From Halomonas zincidurans B6 (GTDB lineage Bacteria > Pseudomonadota > Gammaproteobacteria > Pseudomonadales > Halomonadaceae), in assembly GCF_000731955.1 (NCBI RefSeq), contig NZ_JNCK01000001.1, positions 2,666,001 to 2,730,000 of the forward strand: a stretch of DNA of 64,000 nucleotides, in the 5' to 3' direction. The notes beneath the pieces were generated by a model that did no database searches, was not told the DNA's origin, and was given only the letters and a program-made list of their open reading frames with translations. The position numbers and the translations under genes are program-made. Shown here one piece after another: positions 45,606 through 55,474 of the stretch; positions within the stretch are counted from its first letter, which is position 1, and every line of letters begins with the position of its first letter.

Positions 45606-47102
45606 TCAGGCCGGCACGTCGTAGCGTTCGGCCAGCGCCTGACGATAGCCGAGGTAGCGTTCATCATAACGCGTCGCGGCCTCGCTGCGGGGCCGGGCAC
45701 GGGTGTCGGCATCGAGACTCACCAGCCGCTGGCAGAGCGTGGCCAGCGATTCGCCGCCGCCGCGCTGCCGGGCGTCGCACCACGCCGCCTGGATCGCCGC
45801 GCCCAGCGCCGCGGCCTCGGTGAGCCGCGGGCAGACCACCTCGACGCCCAGCACGTCGGCGACGATCTGCCGCCACACCGGACTCTTGGCGCCGCCGCCC
45901 ACCAGCCGGATCTCGCTGACCCGGTCGGCCAACGGACCCAGCAGCTCGAGGCCGTAGCGCATGCCATAGGTCGCCCCTTCGACCACCGCCCGGCACAGGT
46001 TGTCGGCGCTGGTGTTGACACTGGTCAGGCCGACGAAGCTGGCGCTGGCGTGGGGCAGCGGCGGCACTCGCTCGCCGTTGAAGAACGGCAGCACCATCAC
46101 CCCCTCGGCACCGACCGGCGCGGCGGCGACGCGTTCGCCGAAGGTCGCCACGTCGAAGCCGAACAGCTCGCGTACCCGAGTGGTCGCCGAGGTCACGTTC
46201 ATGGTACACACCAGCGGCAGCCAGCCGCCGCTGCTGGCGCAGAAATTGGCGACCATGCCCTGGGCGTCGATCACCGGCTCCTCGGCGTAGGCGCAAACCG
46301 TGCCCGAGGTTCCGAGGCTCATGGTCACCAGCCCCGGGGCGATGTTGCCGGTGCCGATCGCCGCCATCATGTTGTCGCCGCCGCCGCTGGCGACCAGCAC
46401 GTCATCGCTCAGGCCCAGCTCGCGGGCCACCTCGGCGCGCACCCGGCCGACCGGCTCCGACGAGTCGATCAGCCGCGGCAGCATCGTATTCGGATCGAGT
46501 TCCGGGGCGACGACCTTGAACGCCTCATGATGCCACGCGCGCCGGCGGGTATCGAAATAGCCGGTGCCCGAGGCGTCGCCGCACTCGGTGACCCGCTCGC
46601 CGGTCAGCCAGAAATTGAGATAGTCGTGGGGCAGCAGCAGGCTGTCGATGCGCCGGTAGGCCTCGGGGTGGGTATCGCGCAGCCAGGCCACCTTGGACGC
46701 GGTATAGCCGGTCTGCAGCAACAGGCCAAGCTTGTCGAGACAGCCCTGGCGGCCGCCCAGCGCCTCGATCAGGTGCTCGTTGTGCAGCGCGGTCTCGGTG
46801 TCGCACCACAGCTTGGCCGGGTAGACCGGCTCGCCCCGGGCGTCCAGCGCGACCATGCCGTGCTGCTGGCCGGAGACGCCGATGGCGCGGATCGCGCGGG
46901 CGTCGATGCCCGCCTCGGCCAGCGCGTCGGCGAACGCGCCGCGCAGCGCGGCCAGCCAGTCGTCGACCGACTGCTCGCGGCGCCCGCCGTCGCCCTCGAT
47001 CAGCTGGTGCGCCCGGCTGCCCTCGCCGAGGATCGTCCCACGCTCGGCGTCGACGATCACCACCTTGGTGCTCTGGGTGCCGCAATCCACGCCTAGATAC
47101 AT
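45606..47102 (-). CDS. xylB: Xylulokinase
   Basis: A 498-aa FGGY-family kinase that phosphorylates D-xylulose to xylulose-5-P. The start is ATG 47102 (MYLGVDCGTQSTKVVIVD) with GGGGAG seven bases upstream. Motifs: phosphate-1 loop GVDCGTQSTK, IGVSGQQHGMVALD with the substrate-binding QHGM, LPHDYLNFWLTGE, SGTGYFDTR, VASGGGDNMMAAIGTG, and SLGTSGTV before the adenosine site. Open frame upstream encodes a GLK repeat through a 9-bp tandem array but is not part of the enzyme. It sits between the polyol dehydrogenase and transaldolase genes. Confidence 0.95.
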   Translation of the reverse strand: MYLGVDCGTQSTKVVIVDAERGTILGEGSRAHQLIEGDGGRREQSVDDWLAALRGAFADALAEAGIDARAIRAIGVSGQQHGMVALDARGEPVYPAKLWCDTETALHNEHLIEALGGRQGCLDKLGLLLQTGYTASKVAWLRDTHPEAYRRIDSLLLPHDYLNFWLTGERVTECGDASGTGYFDTRRRAWHHEAFKVVAPELDPNTMLPRLIDSSEPVGRVRAEVARELGLSDDVLVASGGGDNMMAAIGTGNIAPGLVTMSLGTSGTVCAYAEEPVIDAQGMVANFCASSGGWLPLVCTMNVTSATTRVRELFGFDVATFGERVAAAPVGAEGVMVLPFFNGERVPPLPHASASFVGLTSVNTSADNLCRAVVEGATYGMRYGLELLGPLADRVSEIRLVGGGAKSPVWRQIVADVLGVEVVCPRLTEAAALGAAIQAAWCDARQRGGGESLATLCQRLVSLDADTRARPRSEAATRYDERYLGYRQALAERYDVPA

Positions 47103-47112
47103 GCCTTGCTCC

Positions 47113-47184
47113 CCTTTCAATCCTTTCAATCCTTTCAATCCTTTCAATCCTTTCAATCCTTTCAACCCTGGCAACCCTGGCAAT
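47113..47184 (-). repeat. Eight 9-bp tandem repeats upstream of xylB
   Basis: Six units of CCTTTCAAT (the sixth ends in C) and two of CCTGGCAA[C/T] fill 72 bp just upstream of the xylB Shine-Dalgarno. On the transcribed strand the unit reads GGATTGAAA (Gly-Leu-Lys in the xylB frame). A 9-bp unit would not alter frame if it expands or contracts. Confidence 0.9.
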
Positions 47185-47241
47185 CCCGACGCCGCCGGCG
47201 CCAACCAGTACCAGGGTAGCCGCCGCGGCTGGCGATGAACA

Positions 47242-48720
47242 TCAGCGCGAGCCCACCAGCGACTCGACGGTGGCCCGCGCGCCATCCCGATGCAGCCGCT
47301 CGAGGGCATCGAGATAGGCCGCGCAGAAGCGTTCGTCGTCGGCCAGTTCGCCGAACAATTGACGATTGCCGATGAACCCGCGCGGGTTTTGGCGGTTGTC
47401 GGCGGCCAACGTCATCAGTTCGTCCTTCAATCGGTCGACCACCTCGATCGGCTCGCCCTGTTCGTCTTGGCCCTCGGCGTAGCGCGCCCAGCTCGCCACC
47501 ACCGCCGCGCTGCGCTTGATCTCGCCGCCACGCTCGAGCTGCTCGCGAATCACCGGCAGCAGCCACTTGGGGATGCGATCCGAGCTTTCGGCGCACAGCC
47601 GCGCCAGGGTATCGCGGATCTCGGGGTTGGCGAAGCGCGCAATCAGCGTGCGCTTGTAGTCGTCGAGATCGACCCCCGGCACCGGCGACAGCGTCGGCGT
47701 GGCCTCGAGGTTCATGTAATCGAGCAGCAAGTCGACGAACAGCGGGTCCTGGCAGACCTCGTGGGCGTAGCGATAGCCCGCCAGGTAGCCGAAATAGCTC
47801 AGCGCCTGGTGGCTGGCGTTGAGCAGCCGCAGCTTCATCAGTTCGTAGGGGATCACGTCGTCGACCATCTGCACCCCGACCTTCTCGAAGGACGGCCGGC
47901 CGAGCGGGAAATGATCCTCGAGCACCCATTGGCTGAACGGCTCGCAGACCACCGGCCAGCGGTCCTCGACGCCGAAGCGCTCAGCGAGCGCCGCGATGTC
48001 GGCCGGCGCGGTCACCGGGGTGATGCGATCGACCATGGCGTTGGGGAAGCTGACCTCGGCCTCGACCCAGGCGCCCAGCTCGCCGTCCAGCGCCCGGGCG
48101 TGGGCGGTGAACATGCGCCGGGCGACGTCGCCGTTGCCCTGGATATTGTCGCAGGACATCACGGTGAACGGCGCGATGCCTCGCACGCGACGCCGCTTGA
48201 GCGCGGCGACCACCAGCCCGAAGGTAGTGCGCGGCGCGTCGGGCTCGGCAAGATCGTGAGCGACGTCGGGGTTGGCCAGGTCGTAGTCGCCGGTGACGTG
48301 GTGAAAGTTGTAGCCGCCCTCGGTGACGGTCAGCGAGACGATTCGCGTCGCCGGGTCGGCCATGCGCTCGATCACCGCCTCGCGCTCTTCGGGGGCGTAG
48401 AGATAGTCGACGAGCGAGCCGATCACCCGCGGCTCGTAACGCCCGTCGGGGTGCTTGACCACCAGCGTGTAGAGATGATCCTGAGCGGCCAAGACGTCGC
48501 GCATGCGCCGGTCGCCGGGCATCACGCCGACGCCGACGATCCCCCAGTCGAGCGCCTCGCCGCGGTTCATCAGCTCGTCGAGATACATCGCTTGGTGGGC
48601 ACGATGGAAGCCGCCCACGCCGATGTGGACGATGCCCGGAGTGACTCGCGAACGGTCGTAGCGCGGCGTGGCGACGGCGGCGTCGAATCCGGCCAGGGTG
48701 GCGTTGGTCAGTTCAGTCAT
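47242..48720 (-). CDS. mtlK: Mannitol/polyol 2-dehydrogenase (long-chain PSLDR)
   Basis: A 492-aa polyol-specific long-chain dehydrogenase that oxidises mannitol, D-arabitol or sorbitol at C2 with NAD+. Visible features: the Rossmann start PGIVHIGVGGFHRAHQAMYLDEL, GGYNFHHV, SCDNIQGNGD, SFPNAMVDRITP, and the catalytic K-x4-N-x2-H motif in MKLRLLNASHQALSYFG. The enzyme is monomeric and metal-independent in this family. Its ATG is immediately after the stop of the kinase-like gene, with no gap, showing close coupling. With xylB downstream, a D-arabitol to D-xylulose route is also covered. Confidence 0.94.
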   Translation of the reverse strand: MTELTNATLAGFDAAVATPRYDRSRVTPGIVHIGVGGFHRAHQAMYLDELMNRGEALDWGIVGVGVMPGDRRMRDVLAAQDHLYTLVVKHPDGRYEPRVIGSLVDYLYAPEEREAVIERMADPATRIVSLTVTEGGYNFHHVTGDYDLANPDVAHDLAEPDAPRTTFGLVVAALKRRRVRGIAPFTVMSCDNIQGNGDVARRMFTAHARALDGELGAWVEAEVSFPNAMVDRITPVTAPADIAALAERFGVEDRWPVVCEPFSQWVLEDHFPLGRPSFEKVGVQMVDDVIPYELMKLRLLNASHQALSYFGYLAGYRYAHEVCQDPLFVDLLLDYMNLEATPTLSPVPGVDLDDYKRTLIARFANPEIRDTLARLCAESSDRIPKWLLPVIREQLERGGEIKRSAAVVASWARYAEGQDEQGEPIEVVDRLKDELMTLAADNRQNPRGFIGNRQLFGELADDERFCAAYLDALERLHRDGARATVESLVGSR

Positions 48721-49404
48721 CTAGGGACTCTCCTGGGGGGCCGAGTTGGGGCCGAGCGGGTGTCGCAGCTCGGCGTGAAAGTGCCAGCGCCAGGTCGGCG
48801 CCACCGAGCGGTCGTTGACCAGCCGTGCGTTGAGCATGTCCTTGTCGTGGGTGCGCGCGTGCGCGACGGCCGCGTCCTCGCCCATGCCCCGCCAGCGAGC
48901 GAGCAGCCGCTCGACCAGCACGGCATCGGGCACTTCGATGAACAGCGTCAGGTCGAACAGTGCGTGCAGTTCGCGCCAGGGCGCGACGTCGAGCAGCAGG
49001 TAATTGCCCTCGACGAGCACCAGGCGGTGCTCGGGCAGGATCAACCGGCCGCCGGCGCGCGCCAGGTCGAGCGGACGATCGAACACCGGCACCGCGACGG
49101 TGCGATCGGCGCGACGGATGCGTTCCAGATCGTGCTTGAGCCCGTCGCAGTCGAAGGTCTCGGGGGCGCCCTTGATCGCTAGCCGGCCCTGCGGCGCGAG
49201 CACCGCGTTGTCGAAGTGATAGCCGTCCATCGGCACGATGGCGGCACATCCTGGCCGACGGACGTTGAGTTCACGGCACAGCCAGCCTGAGAGGAAGGAT
49301 TTACCGGCCGCCGGCGGACCCGCCAGGGCGACGATGAAGCGTTGGCGTTGTTGATCAGCCGCCGCGAGCAACCGTGTCGTCATCTCGTGGATATTCGGAG
49401 TCAT
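48721..49404 (-). CDS. Nucleoside/sugar kinase-like P-loop protein (FrcK/Udk-like)
   Basis: A 227-aa P-loop kinase of the PRK/uridine kinase class. Start ATG 49404 (MTPNIHEMTTRLLAAADQQ). Walker A is ALAGPPAAGKSFLSGWL, followed by AIVPMDGYHFDNAVL, FDRPLDLARAGG, LVLVEGNYLLLDVAPW (Walker B with Glu) and LVERLLARW. Similar genes sit in sugar ABC operons (frcK in the rhizobial fructose locus) and are annotated as kinases of unknown substrate. A fructose-phosphorylating role would close the mannitol/sorbitol branch, which has no other ketokinase here, but that is inference. It abuts mtlK and follows an intrinsic terminator. Confidence 0.85.
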   Translation of the reverse strand: MTPNIHEMTTRLLAAADQQRQRFIVALAGPPAAGKSFLSGWLCRELNVRRPGCAAIVPMDGYHFDNAVLAPQGRLAIKGAPETFDCDGLKHDLERIRRADRTVAVPVFDRPLDLARAGGRLILPEHRLVLVEGNYLLLDVAPWRELHALFDLTLFIEVPDAVLVERLLARWRGMGEDAAVAHARTHDKDMLNARLVNDRSVAPTWRWHFHAELRHPLGPNSAPQESP

Positions 49405-49422
49405 TATTGTTCCCGCATGGTC

Positions 49423-49447
49423 AAAAAATCGCCGAGCGGACTCGGCG
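49423..49447 (-). terminator. Intrinsic terminator just upstream of the kinase-like gene
   Basis: On the minus strand CGCCGAG-TCCG-CTCGGCG is followed by ATTTTTT. It lies 112 bp after the SDR stop and only 18 nt before the kinase ATG, so it would end or attenuate the upstream transcript inside the polyol operon. Confidence 0.75.
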
Positions 49448-49558
49448 CCCCCGAATGAACCGCAAGGCGCACGGCGCGCAGGAGCCCGAGCATATGGGGT
49501 ATATGTGAGGGACTCCGAGCACCACGCAACCCAGCGATTCGCCCGCGCAGGCATTTTT

Positions 49559-50344
49559 TCAGCTCATCCAGTTGCCGCCGTCGACGTTGAGCGTCTGCGC
49601 CACCACGTAGTCGCTGTCGCCGGAGGCCAGGAACACCGCGGCGCCGACATGATCCTCGGGGCGGCCCATGCGACCGTAGGGCACCGCCTCGCCGACCAGG
49701 CGTTTCTTCTCGCCGGCCGGGCGCCCCTCGTAGCGGGCGAACAGCGCATCGACCTCCTCCCACATCGGCGTGTCCACCACCCCGGGGGCGATGCCGTTGA
49801 CGTTGATGCCATGCTCGATCAGCGCCAGACCGCAGGACTGGGTGAGGCTGATCACCGCCGCCTTGGAGGCGCAGTACATGCTGACCAGCGGCTCGCCGCG
49901 GCGCCCGGCCTGGGAGGCCATGTTGATGATCTTGCCGCCGACGCCACGCTCGACCATGCGTGCCGCCACCGCCTGCAGGGTGAAGAAGGTGCCCTTGACG
50001 TTGACGGCGAACTGCCGCTCGTAGCTGGCCTCGCTGACTTCGAGCAGCGGGGCCATGTCGAACACCGCGGCGTTGTTGACGAGGATGTCGATGATCCCGA
50101 AGCGCGCCTCGACGGCGTCGATCATCGCCTGGCGCGAGGCGGCGTCGGCGACGTCGAGGCGTACCGCGATCACCGGCGCGTCGCGCGAGTCGGCCTGGAT
50201 CTCGGCCACCGCCTGCTCGGCGGCGGCGCTGTCGATGTCGGCGATCGCCACGCGGGCGCCCTCGTCCAGGTAGCGTTTGACGATCGCCAGGCCGATACCG
50301 CGCGCGCCGCCGGTCACCACTGCCGTTCGCTTGTCGAGTTTCAT
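49559..50344 (-). CDS. smoS: SDR-family sorbitol/polyol dehydrogenase
   Basis: A 261-aa short-chain dehydrogenase. Start ATG 50344 (MKLDKRTAVVTGGARG). Cofactor motif TGGARGIG, acidic ADID after strand two (NAD preference), NNAAVFDMAPL, the catalytic Ser in INMASQAG and the YCASK pair (Tyr/Lys). Sequence and context match Rhodobacter SmoS, sorbitol (glucitol) dehydrogenase, which yields D-fructose from sorbitol. It lies 26 bp downstream of the HAD frame and is followed by an intrinsic terminator. With the mannitol-type enzyme the locus can act on several hexitols and pentitols. Confidence 0.9.
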   Translation of the reverse strand: MKLDKRTAVVTGGARGIGLAIVKRYLDEGARVAIADIDSAAAEQAVAEIQADSRDAPVIAVRLDVADAASRQAMIDAVEARFGIIDILVNNAAVFDMAPLLEVSEASYERQFAVNVKGTFFTLQAVAARMVERGVGGKIINMASQAGRRGEPLVSMYCASKAAVISLTQSCGLALIEHGINVNGIAPGVVDTPMWEEVDALFARYEGRPAGEKKRLVGEAVPYGRMGRPEDHVGAAVFLASGDSDYVVAQTLNVDGGNWMS

Positions 50345-50370
50345 CGCTGTGGTTCCTTGTCCGAGTGAAG

Positions 50371-51085
50371 TCATGATGAAGCGCCAGCCCCGGGCAGCCG
50401 GTCACGCCAGCGACGGCCTTCAGCAACGGCGCGCCGCTCGCCACGCCAGCGCATAACCAGCGCACCGAGTTCCGCCATGCGCTCGAGCACCTGCCAGACG
50501 CCCGCCTCGCGCAGCCGGGCGTCGTGACCGGGTTCGATATGGCTGGCGCCGGTGAAGCCGATCACCGTCATGCCCGCGGCCCGCGCCGCGTTGGCCCCGG
50601 AGACGCTGTCCTCGACCGCCAGGCAGGCCTCGGGTACGACCCCGAGGCTTTCCGCCGCCAGCAGATAGATATCCGGTGCCGGCTTGGGCCGGGCCACCTG
50701 CTCGGCGGTGAACAGCGGCGCCTCGCCCAGTTGGGCATCCAGCCCGGTGCTGGCCAGCGAGGCGACGACCCGCCGCCGGCTGCTGTTGGGAAAGGTCGAG
50801 TGCCTCGATCGCCGCCGCCACGCCGACCATCGCCTCGAGTTCGGCGGCCAGGCGCGCCTCGATCGCCGCGTCGATGCGCTCCAGCGCGTCATCGGGCAAC
50901 GCATGGGCGCTACGCGCGGCGAGATGATCGAGAATCGCCTGGGTGGTCATGCCCAGCGCGCGACGCAGCTCATCGTCGGCATGCAGGTCGGGCAGCCAAG
51001 CCGCCAGCCGCTCGCGCAGCACCTGCTCGGCGATCGCTTCGCTGTCGACCAGCACCCCGTCGCAATCGAAGATCAGCAACTCCAT
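50371..51085 (-). pseudogene. HAD-family phosphatase (beta-phosphoglucomutase-like), frameshifted
   Basis: The N-terminal half starts at ATG 51085 with GGAG upstream (MELLIFDCDGVLVDSE, the HAD motif I) and reads to AAIEALDL near 50790. The rest continues one frame over (FPNSSRRRVVASL, then RPKPAPDIYLLAAESLG with motif III and VEDSVSGANAARAAGM with motif IV). Compared with relatives (LPRCVASNSS), about five residues around motif II are missing as well, so a small deletion rather than a single-base error is likely. In sugar-alcohol loci this gene would remove sugar-phosphate by-products. It is probably inactive, unless the shift is a sequencing artefact. Confidence 0.8.
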
Positions 51086-51096
51086 GGGCGACTCCA

Positions 51097-52242
<1,146 letters not shown>

Positions 52243-52252
52243 GGCGGGTTCC

Positions 52253-53071
52253 TTATTTGACGGCGCCGAAGGTGAGGCCACGAACCATCTGTTTTTGGGT
52301 CATCCAGCCGAAGATCAGGATCGGCGCGATGGCCAGCGTCGAGGCGGCGGACAGCTTGGCCCAGAACAGCCCTTCGGGACTCGAGAAGGAGGCGATGAAG
52401 GCAGTCAGCGGAGCAGCGTCGGAGGTGGTCAGGTTGAGACTCCAGAACGCCTCGTTCCAGCTCAGGATCACCGACAGCAGCCCGGTGGAGGCGATCCCCG
52501 GCAGGGTCAGCGGCAGCAGCAGATAGAGCACTTCCTGCAGCGTGCCGGCGCCGTCCATGCGCCCCGCCTCGAGGATGTCCTTGGGAATGTCCTTGAAGAA
52601 GGTGTAGAGCATCCACACCACGATCGGCAGGTTCATCAGCATGTAGACGAGGGTCAGCCCGAGCTGCGAATCGAGCAGGCCCATGTCGCGAAACAGCAGG
52701 TACACCGGCATCAGCACGCCGACCGGCGGCAGCATCTTGGTGGACAGCATCCACAACAGCGTGCCCCGGGTACGCTTGGTCGGCAGGAAGGCCATGGAGT
52801 AGGCCGCCGGAATCGCCACGATCAGCGCCAACAGGGTCGAGCCGAACGAGATCACGATGCTGTTCAGGGCGAACTTCAAGTAGTCGGCACGTGCCATGAC
52901 TTCGTGATAGCCCGCCAGGGTCGGCTCGAAGACTAGCGTCGGCGGCGCGATGGCCTGAACCTCGGTCTTGAAGCCGGTCAGCACCATCCAGAAGATCGGG
53001 AAGAACACGATCAGCGCGATGCCCCAGGCGAGCAGCGTGAGCAGCAGTTTCTTGGTCATCGAAGGGTTCAT
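52253..53071 (-). CDS. smoG: Sugar-alcohol ABC transporter permease (MalG-like)
   Basis: A 272-aa inner-membrane permease with six helices. ATG 53071 has GAGGAG six bases upstream. The EAA loop that docks on the ATPase is EAGRMDGAGTLQEVLYLLLPL. The N-terminal WGIALIVFFPIFWMVLTGFKT and C-terminal GWMTQKQMVRGLTFGAVK are characteristic of CUT1 MalG homologues. It lies 10 bp upstream of smoK and 15 bp after smoF, so these three genes form one translation-dense unit. Confidence 0.94.
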   Translation of the reverse strand: MNPSMTKKLLLTLLAWGIALIVFFPIFWMVLTGFKTEVQAIAPPTLVFEPTLAGYHEVMARADYLKFALNSIVISFGSTLLALIVAIPAAYSMAFLPTKRTRGTLLWMLSTKMLPPVGVLMPVYLLFRDMGLLDSQLGLTLVYMLMNLPIVVWMLYTFFKDIPKDILEAGRMDGAGTLQEVLYLLLPLTLPGIASTGLLSVILSWNEAFWSLNLTTSDAAPLTAFIASFSSPEGLFWAKLSAASTLAIAPILIFGWMTQKQMVRGLTFGAVK

Positions 53072-53086
53072 GCAGTGCTCCTCGCC

Positions 53087-53986
53087 TCAGGTCTCGAGGT
53101 TCTTGGCCACGGTGCGGACCAGGAAGATCGCCACTATATTGGCGAGAATGATCGCGATGACCCCGCCGGCCGAGGCGCCGCCCACGTCGAAATCCAGCAA
53201 CGCACGGATATAGATGAAATAGGCCAGGTTGGTCGAGGCCAGCCCCGGACCGCCCGAGGTGGTGACGAATATCTCGGCGAACACGGTCAGCAGGAAGATC
53301 ATCTCGATCATGATCACCACGCTGATCGCCCGCTTGAGGTGCGGCAGGGTGATGAACCAGAAGATCGCCAGCGGGCCCGCGCCGTCCATGCGCGCCGCCT
53401 CGACCTGGTCATCGTCGAGCGACTGGATGGCGGTAAGCAGGATCAACAGCGCGAACGGCATCCACTGCCAGGCGACGATGACGATGATCGAGGTCAGCGG
53501 CATCGCCGAGAACCAGTCGATCACCGGCAGGCCGAGCAGCTTGCTCAGCCAGGCGAACACTCCATAGACTGGGTGCATCATCATGTTCTGCCAGATCAGT
53601 GCACTGACCGTGGGCATGACGAAGAACGGCGCGATGACCAGCAGCCGGGCGATGCCGCGGCCGAAGAATTCCTGCTGGAAGAGCACCGCCAGCAACGTGC
53701 CGCCGATCACGCTGATCGCCAGCACCCAGCCGACCAGCAACAGGGTATTGCCCATCGCCGTCCACAGCGCCGGATCGTTCACCAGGTAATAGTAATTTTC
53801 CCAGCCGGCAAATCCCGAAATGCTGGGCATCATCAGATTGTAACGCTGGAACGAGAACCACACGGTCATCGCCAGCGGCACCAGCATCCACAACAACAAC
53901 ACGGTAACCGCCGGGCCCTGCAGAAACAGGTTGCGGAAGCCCCCGACGGTTCGTCCGGACGTTCTTTCGCGCATGGGGATACCCAT
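53087..53986 (-). CDS. smoF: Sugar-alcohol ABC transporter permease (MalF-like)
   Basis: A 299-aa permease with six helices; family hallmarks are FLQGPAVTVLLLWMLVPLAMTVWFSF at the N-terminus, an EAA loop EAARMDGAGPLAIFWFITLPHL, and SGGPGLASTNLAYFIYIRAL. A start at 53986 is used; MRERT at 53974 is an alternative. It makes the translocation pore with the MalG-like subunit. The gene follows the binding protein after a 63-bp spacer that contains a stem-loop. Confidence 0.94.
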   Translation of the reverse strand: MGIPMRERTSGRTVGGFRNLFLQGPAVTVLLLWMLVPLAMTVWFSFQRYNLMMPSISGFAGWENYYYLVNDPALWTAMGNTLLLVGWVLAISVIGGTLLAVLFQQEFFGRGIARLLVIAPFFVMPTVSALIWQNMMMHPVYGVFAWLSKLLGLPVIDWFSAMPLTSIIVIVAWQWMPFALLILLTAIQSLDDDQVEAARMDGAGPLAIFWFITLPHLKRAISVVIMIEMIFLLTVFAEIFVTTSGGPGLASTNLAYFIYIRALLDFDVGGASAGGVIAIILANIVAIFLVRTVAKNLET

Positions 53987-54010
53987 TCAGCGGTGAGGGG
54001 TCGGTAAAAG

Positions 54011-54034
54011 CGGCCGGGTCATGGTGACCCGACC
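54011..54034 (-). terminator. Stem-loop between binding-protein and permease genes
   Basis: Stem CGGGTCA / TGACCCG (7 bp, 3-nt loop) with further flanking CGG/CCG pairs, 16 bp after the smoE stop. On the minus strand it is followed by CTTTTACC. Likely a transcript-stabilising or attenuating hairpin. Confidence 0.55.
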
Positions 54035-54049
54035 GAAGCGGGACGCGCG

Positions 54050-55360
54050 TTACTGGTAGTAGCCGGCCTGGCGCATGGTACGTTCGGCGGCGCGCTGGGC
54101 GGCACTCAAGGCCTGATCGACGCTGCGCTGCTCGGCGAGGGCGGCGGCGATCATCTGCCCTACCTGGGTACCGATGGCCTGGAATTCGGGAATGCCGACA
54201 TTCTGCACCCCGGTGTAGGGGACCGGCTTGGCACTCGGATCGTTGGGATCTGCCGTCTGAATGGCGTTGAGCACGAAGTCGGCGAACGGCGCGGCTTGCT
54301 GGTACTCGGGATTCTCGTAGGTGGACTGACGCGTTCCCGGCGGCACATTGGTCCAGCCTTCAGTTTGCCCTACCAGATTCACGTACTCCTCGGACGTCGC
54401 CCAGGTGATGAAGGTCTTGGCGGCCTGCTTGGCGTCGGAAGAAGACGGAACGGCCAGCGACCAGGCCCACAGCCAGTTCGCCCCCTTGGGGGTCTCGGCG
54501 ATCGGCGCCGGAGCAAAGCCCACCGTGTCGGCCACCTGGGACTGCTCGGCATCGTACAGCTTGCCGGCCGCTGACGTGGCATCGACCCACATGCCGCACT
54601 TGCCACCGGCGAACAGCGCCAGGTTCTCGTTGAAACCGTTGGAGGTCGCCCCCGGCGGGCCATACTGGTTCATCAGCTCGACGTAGAAGCTGATCGCCGC
54701 GTTCCAGGCCGGCGAATCGATCGTCGGTTGCCAGTTTTCATCGAACCAACGACCGCCGTAGGTATTCACCAGCGTCGACAGGAAGGCCATGTTCTCGCCC
54801 CAGCCCGGCTTGCCGCGCAGGCAGATGCCGTAGACGCCATTGGCGGGATCGTTGAGCTGGCCCGCCCACTTTTCGACCTGCTGCCAGGTCGGCTGCTCGG
54901 GCATGGTGATACCGGCTTGCTCGAACAGGTCCTTGCGATAATAGAGCATTGAGCTCTCGCCGTAGAACGGCAAGGCGTAGAGGGTATCCTTATAACTCAA
55001 CGCGTCGCGAATCGGCTTGAGCAGGTCGTCCTTGGCGTAGGACTCGGGCAGATCGTCGAGCGGCGTCAGCCATCCGCGTTCGGCCCAGATGGGGACTTCG
55101 TAGGTACCGATGGTCATCACATCATACTGGCCGCCCTGGGTCGCGATGTCGGTGGTCATGCGCTGGCGCAGGACGTTTTCCTCGAGCACCACCCAGTCCA
55201 GAGTGATATCCGGATAGGCCTTTTCGAATTCGTCGGTCAGGCCCTGCATGATGATCATGTCGTTGTTGTTCACCGTGGCCACGGTGATGGTCTCGGCGTG
55301 GGCCGAGACGGAAGCGAGAGCGATGGCCCCCGCGAGCGGAATCTTGTGCTGTAACCGCAT
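54050..55360 (-). CDS. smoE: Sugar-alcohol ABC transporter binding protein
   Basis: A 436-aa periplasmic CUT1 binding protein. Start ATG 55360 with AAGGGG upstream; the signal peptide (MRLQHKIPLAGAIALASVSAHA) is cleaved near ETITV. Landmarks include VNNNDMIIMQGLTDEFEKAYPDI, the YDVMTIGTYEVPIWAERGWL segment, YALPFYGESSMLYYRKDLFEQAG, and Trp-rich ligand sites (GWGENMAFLS, GANWLWAWSLAVPSSS). The ligand is predicted to be sorbitol/mannitol or D-arabitol. It is the first gene of the operon. A palindromic operator candidate lies 61 bp upstream of its start. Confidence 0.94.
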   Translation of the reverse strand: MRLQHKIPLAGAIALASVSAHAETITVATVNNNDMIIMQGLTDEFEKAYPDITLDWVVLEENVLRQRMTTDIATQGGQYDVMTIGTYEVPIWAERGWLTPLDDLPESYAKDDLLKPIRDALSYKDTLYALPFYGESSMLYYRKDLFEQAGITMPEQPTWQQVEKWAGQLNDPANGVYGICLRGKPGWGENMAFLSTLVNTYGGRWFDENWQPTIDSPAWNAAISFYVELMNQYGPPGATSNGFNENLALFAGGKCGMWVDATSAAGKLYDAEQSQVADTVGFAPAPIAETPKGANWLWAWSLAVPSSSDAKQAAKTFITWATSEEYVNLVGQTEGWTNVPPGTRQSTYENPEYQQAAPFADFVLNAIQTADPNDPSAKPVPYTGVQNVGIPEFQAIGTQVGQMIAAALAEQRSVDQALSAAQRAAERTMRQAGYYQ

Positions 55361-55420
55361 GGCATGCCCCTTGGCGGAGAGTGTTGGGTTCTTGTTGATC
55401 AATCTACTCAACAGCAATAC

Positions 55421-55432
55421 AAATGATCATTT
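55421..55432 (-). promoter_or_regulatory. Candidate operator AAATGATCATTT upstream of smoE
   Basis: A perfect 12-bp palindrome in the 114-bp region between the regulator stop and the smoE start. On the minus strand TTTTCA and TTGTAT at 17-bp spacing overlap it, giving a weak promoter-like pair. Probable target of the SorC-type regulator; this is inference. Confidence 0.5.
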
Positions 55433-55474
55433 AGCGCTTTGAAAAAAGCAAATCCCCGCCTGTTATACTTTGGA

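Noticed and set aside
47113..47184. CRISPR-like array
   Set aside because: Units are 9 bp with no spacers; likewise the 12-bp repeats at 24642-24701. No cas genes are present.
47103..47309. Collagen-like Gly-Leu-Lys N-terminus for XylB
   Set aside because: The FGGY fold begins at MYLGVDCGTQ with its own Shine-Dalgarno; the upstream frame overlaps the polyol dehydrogenase gene.
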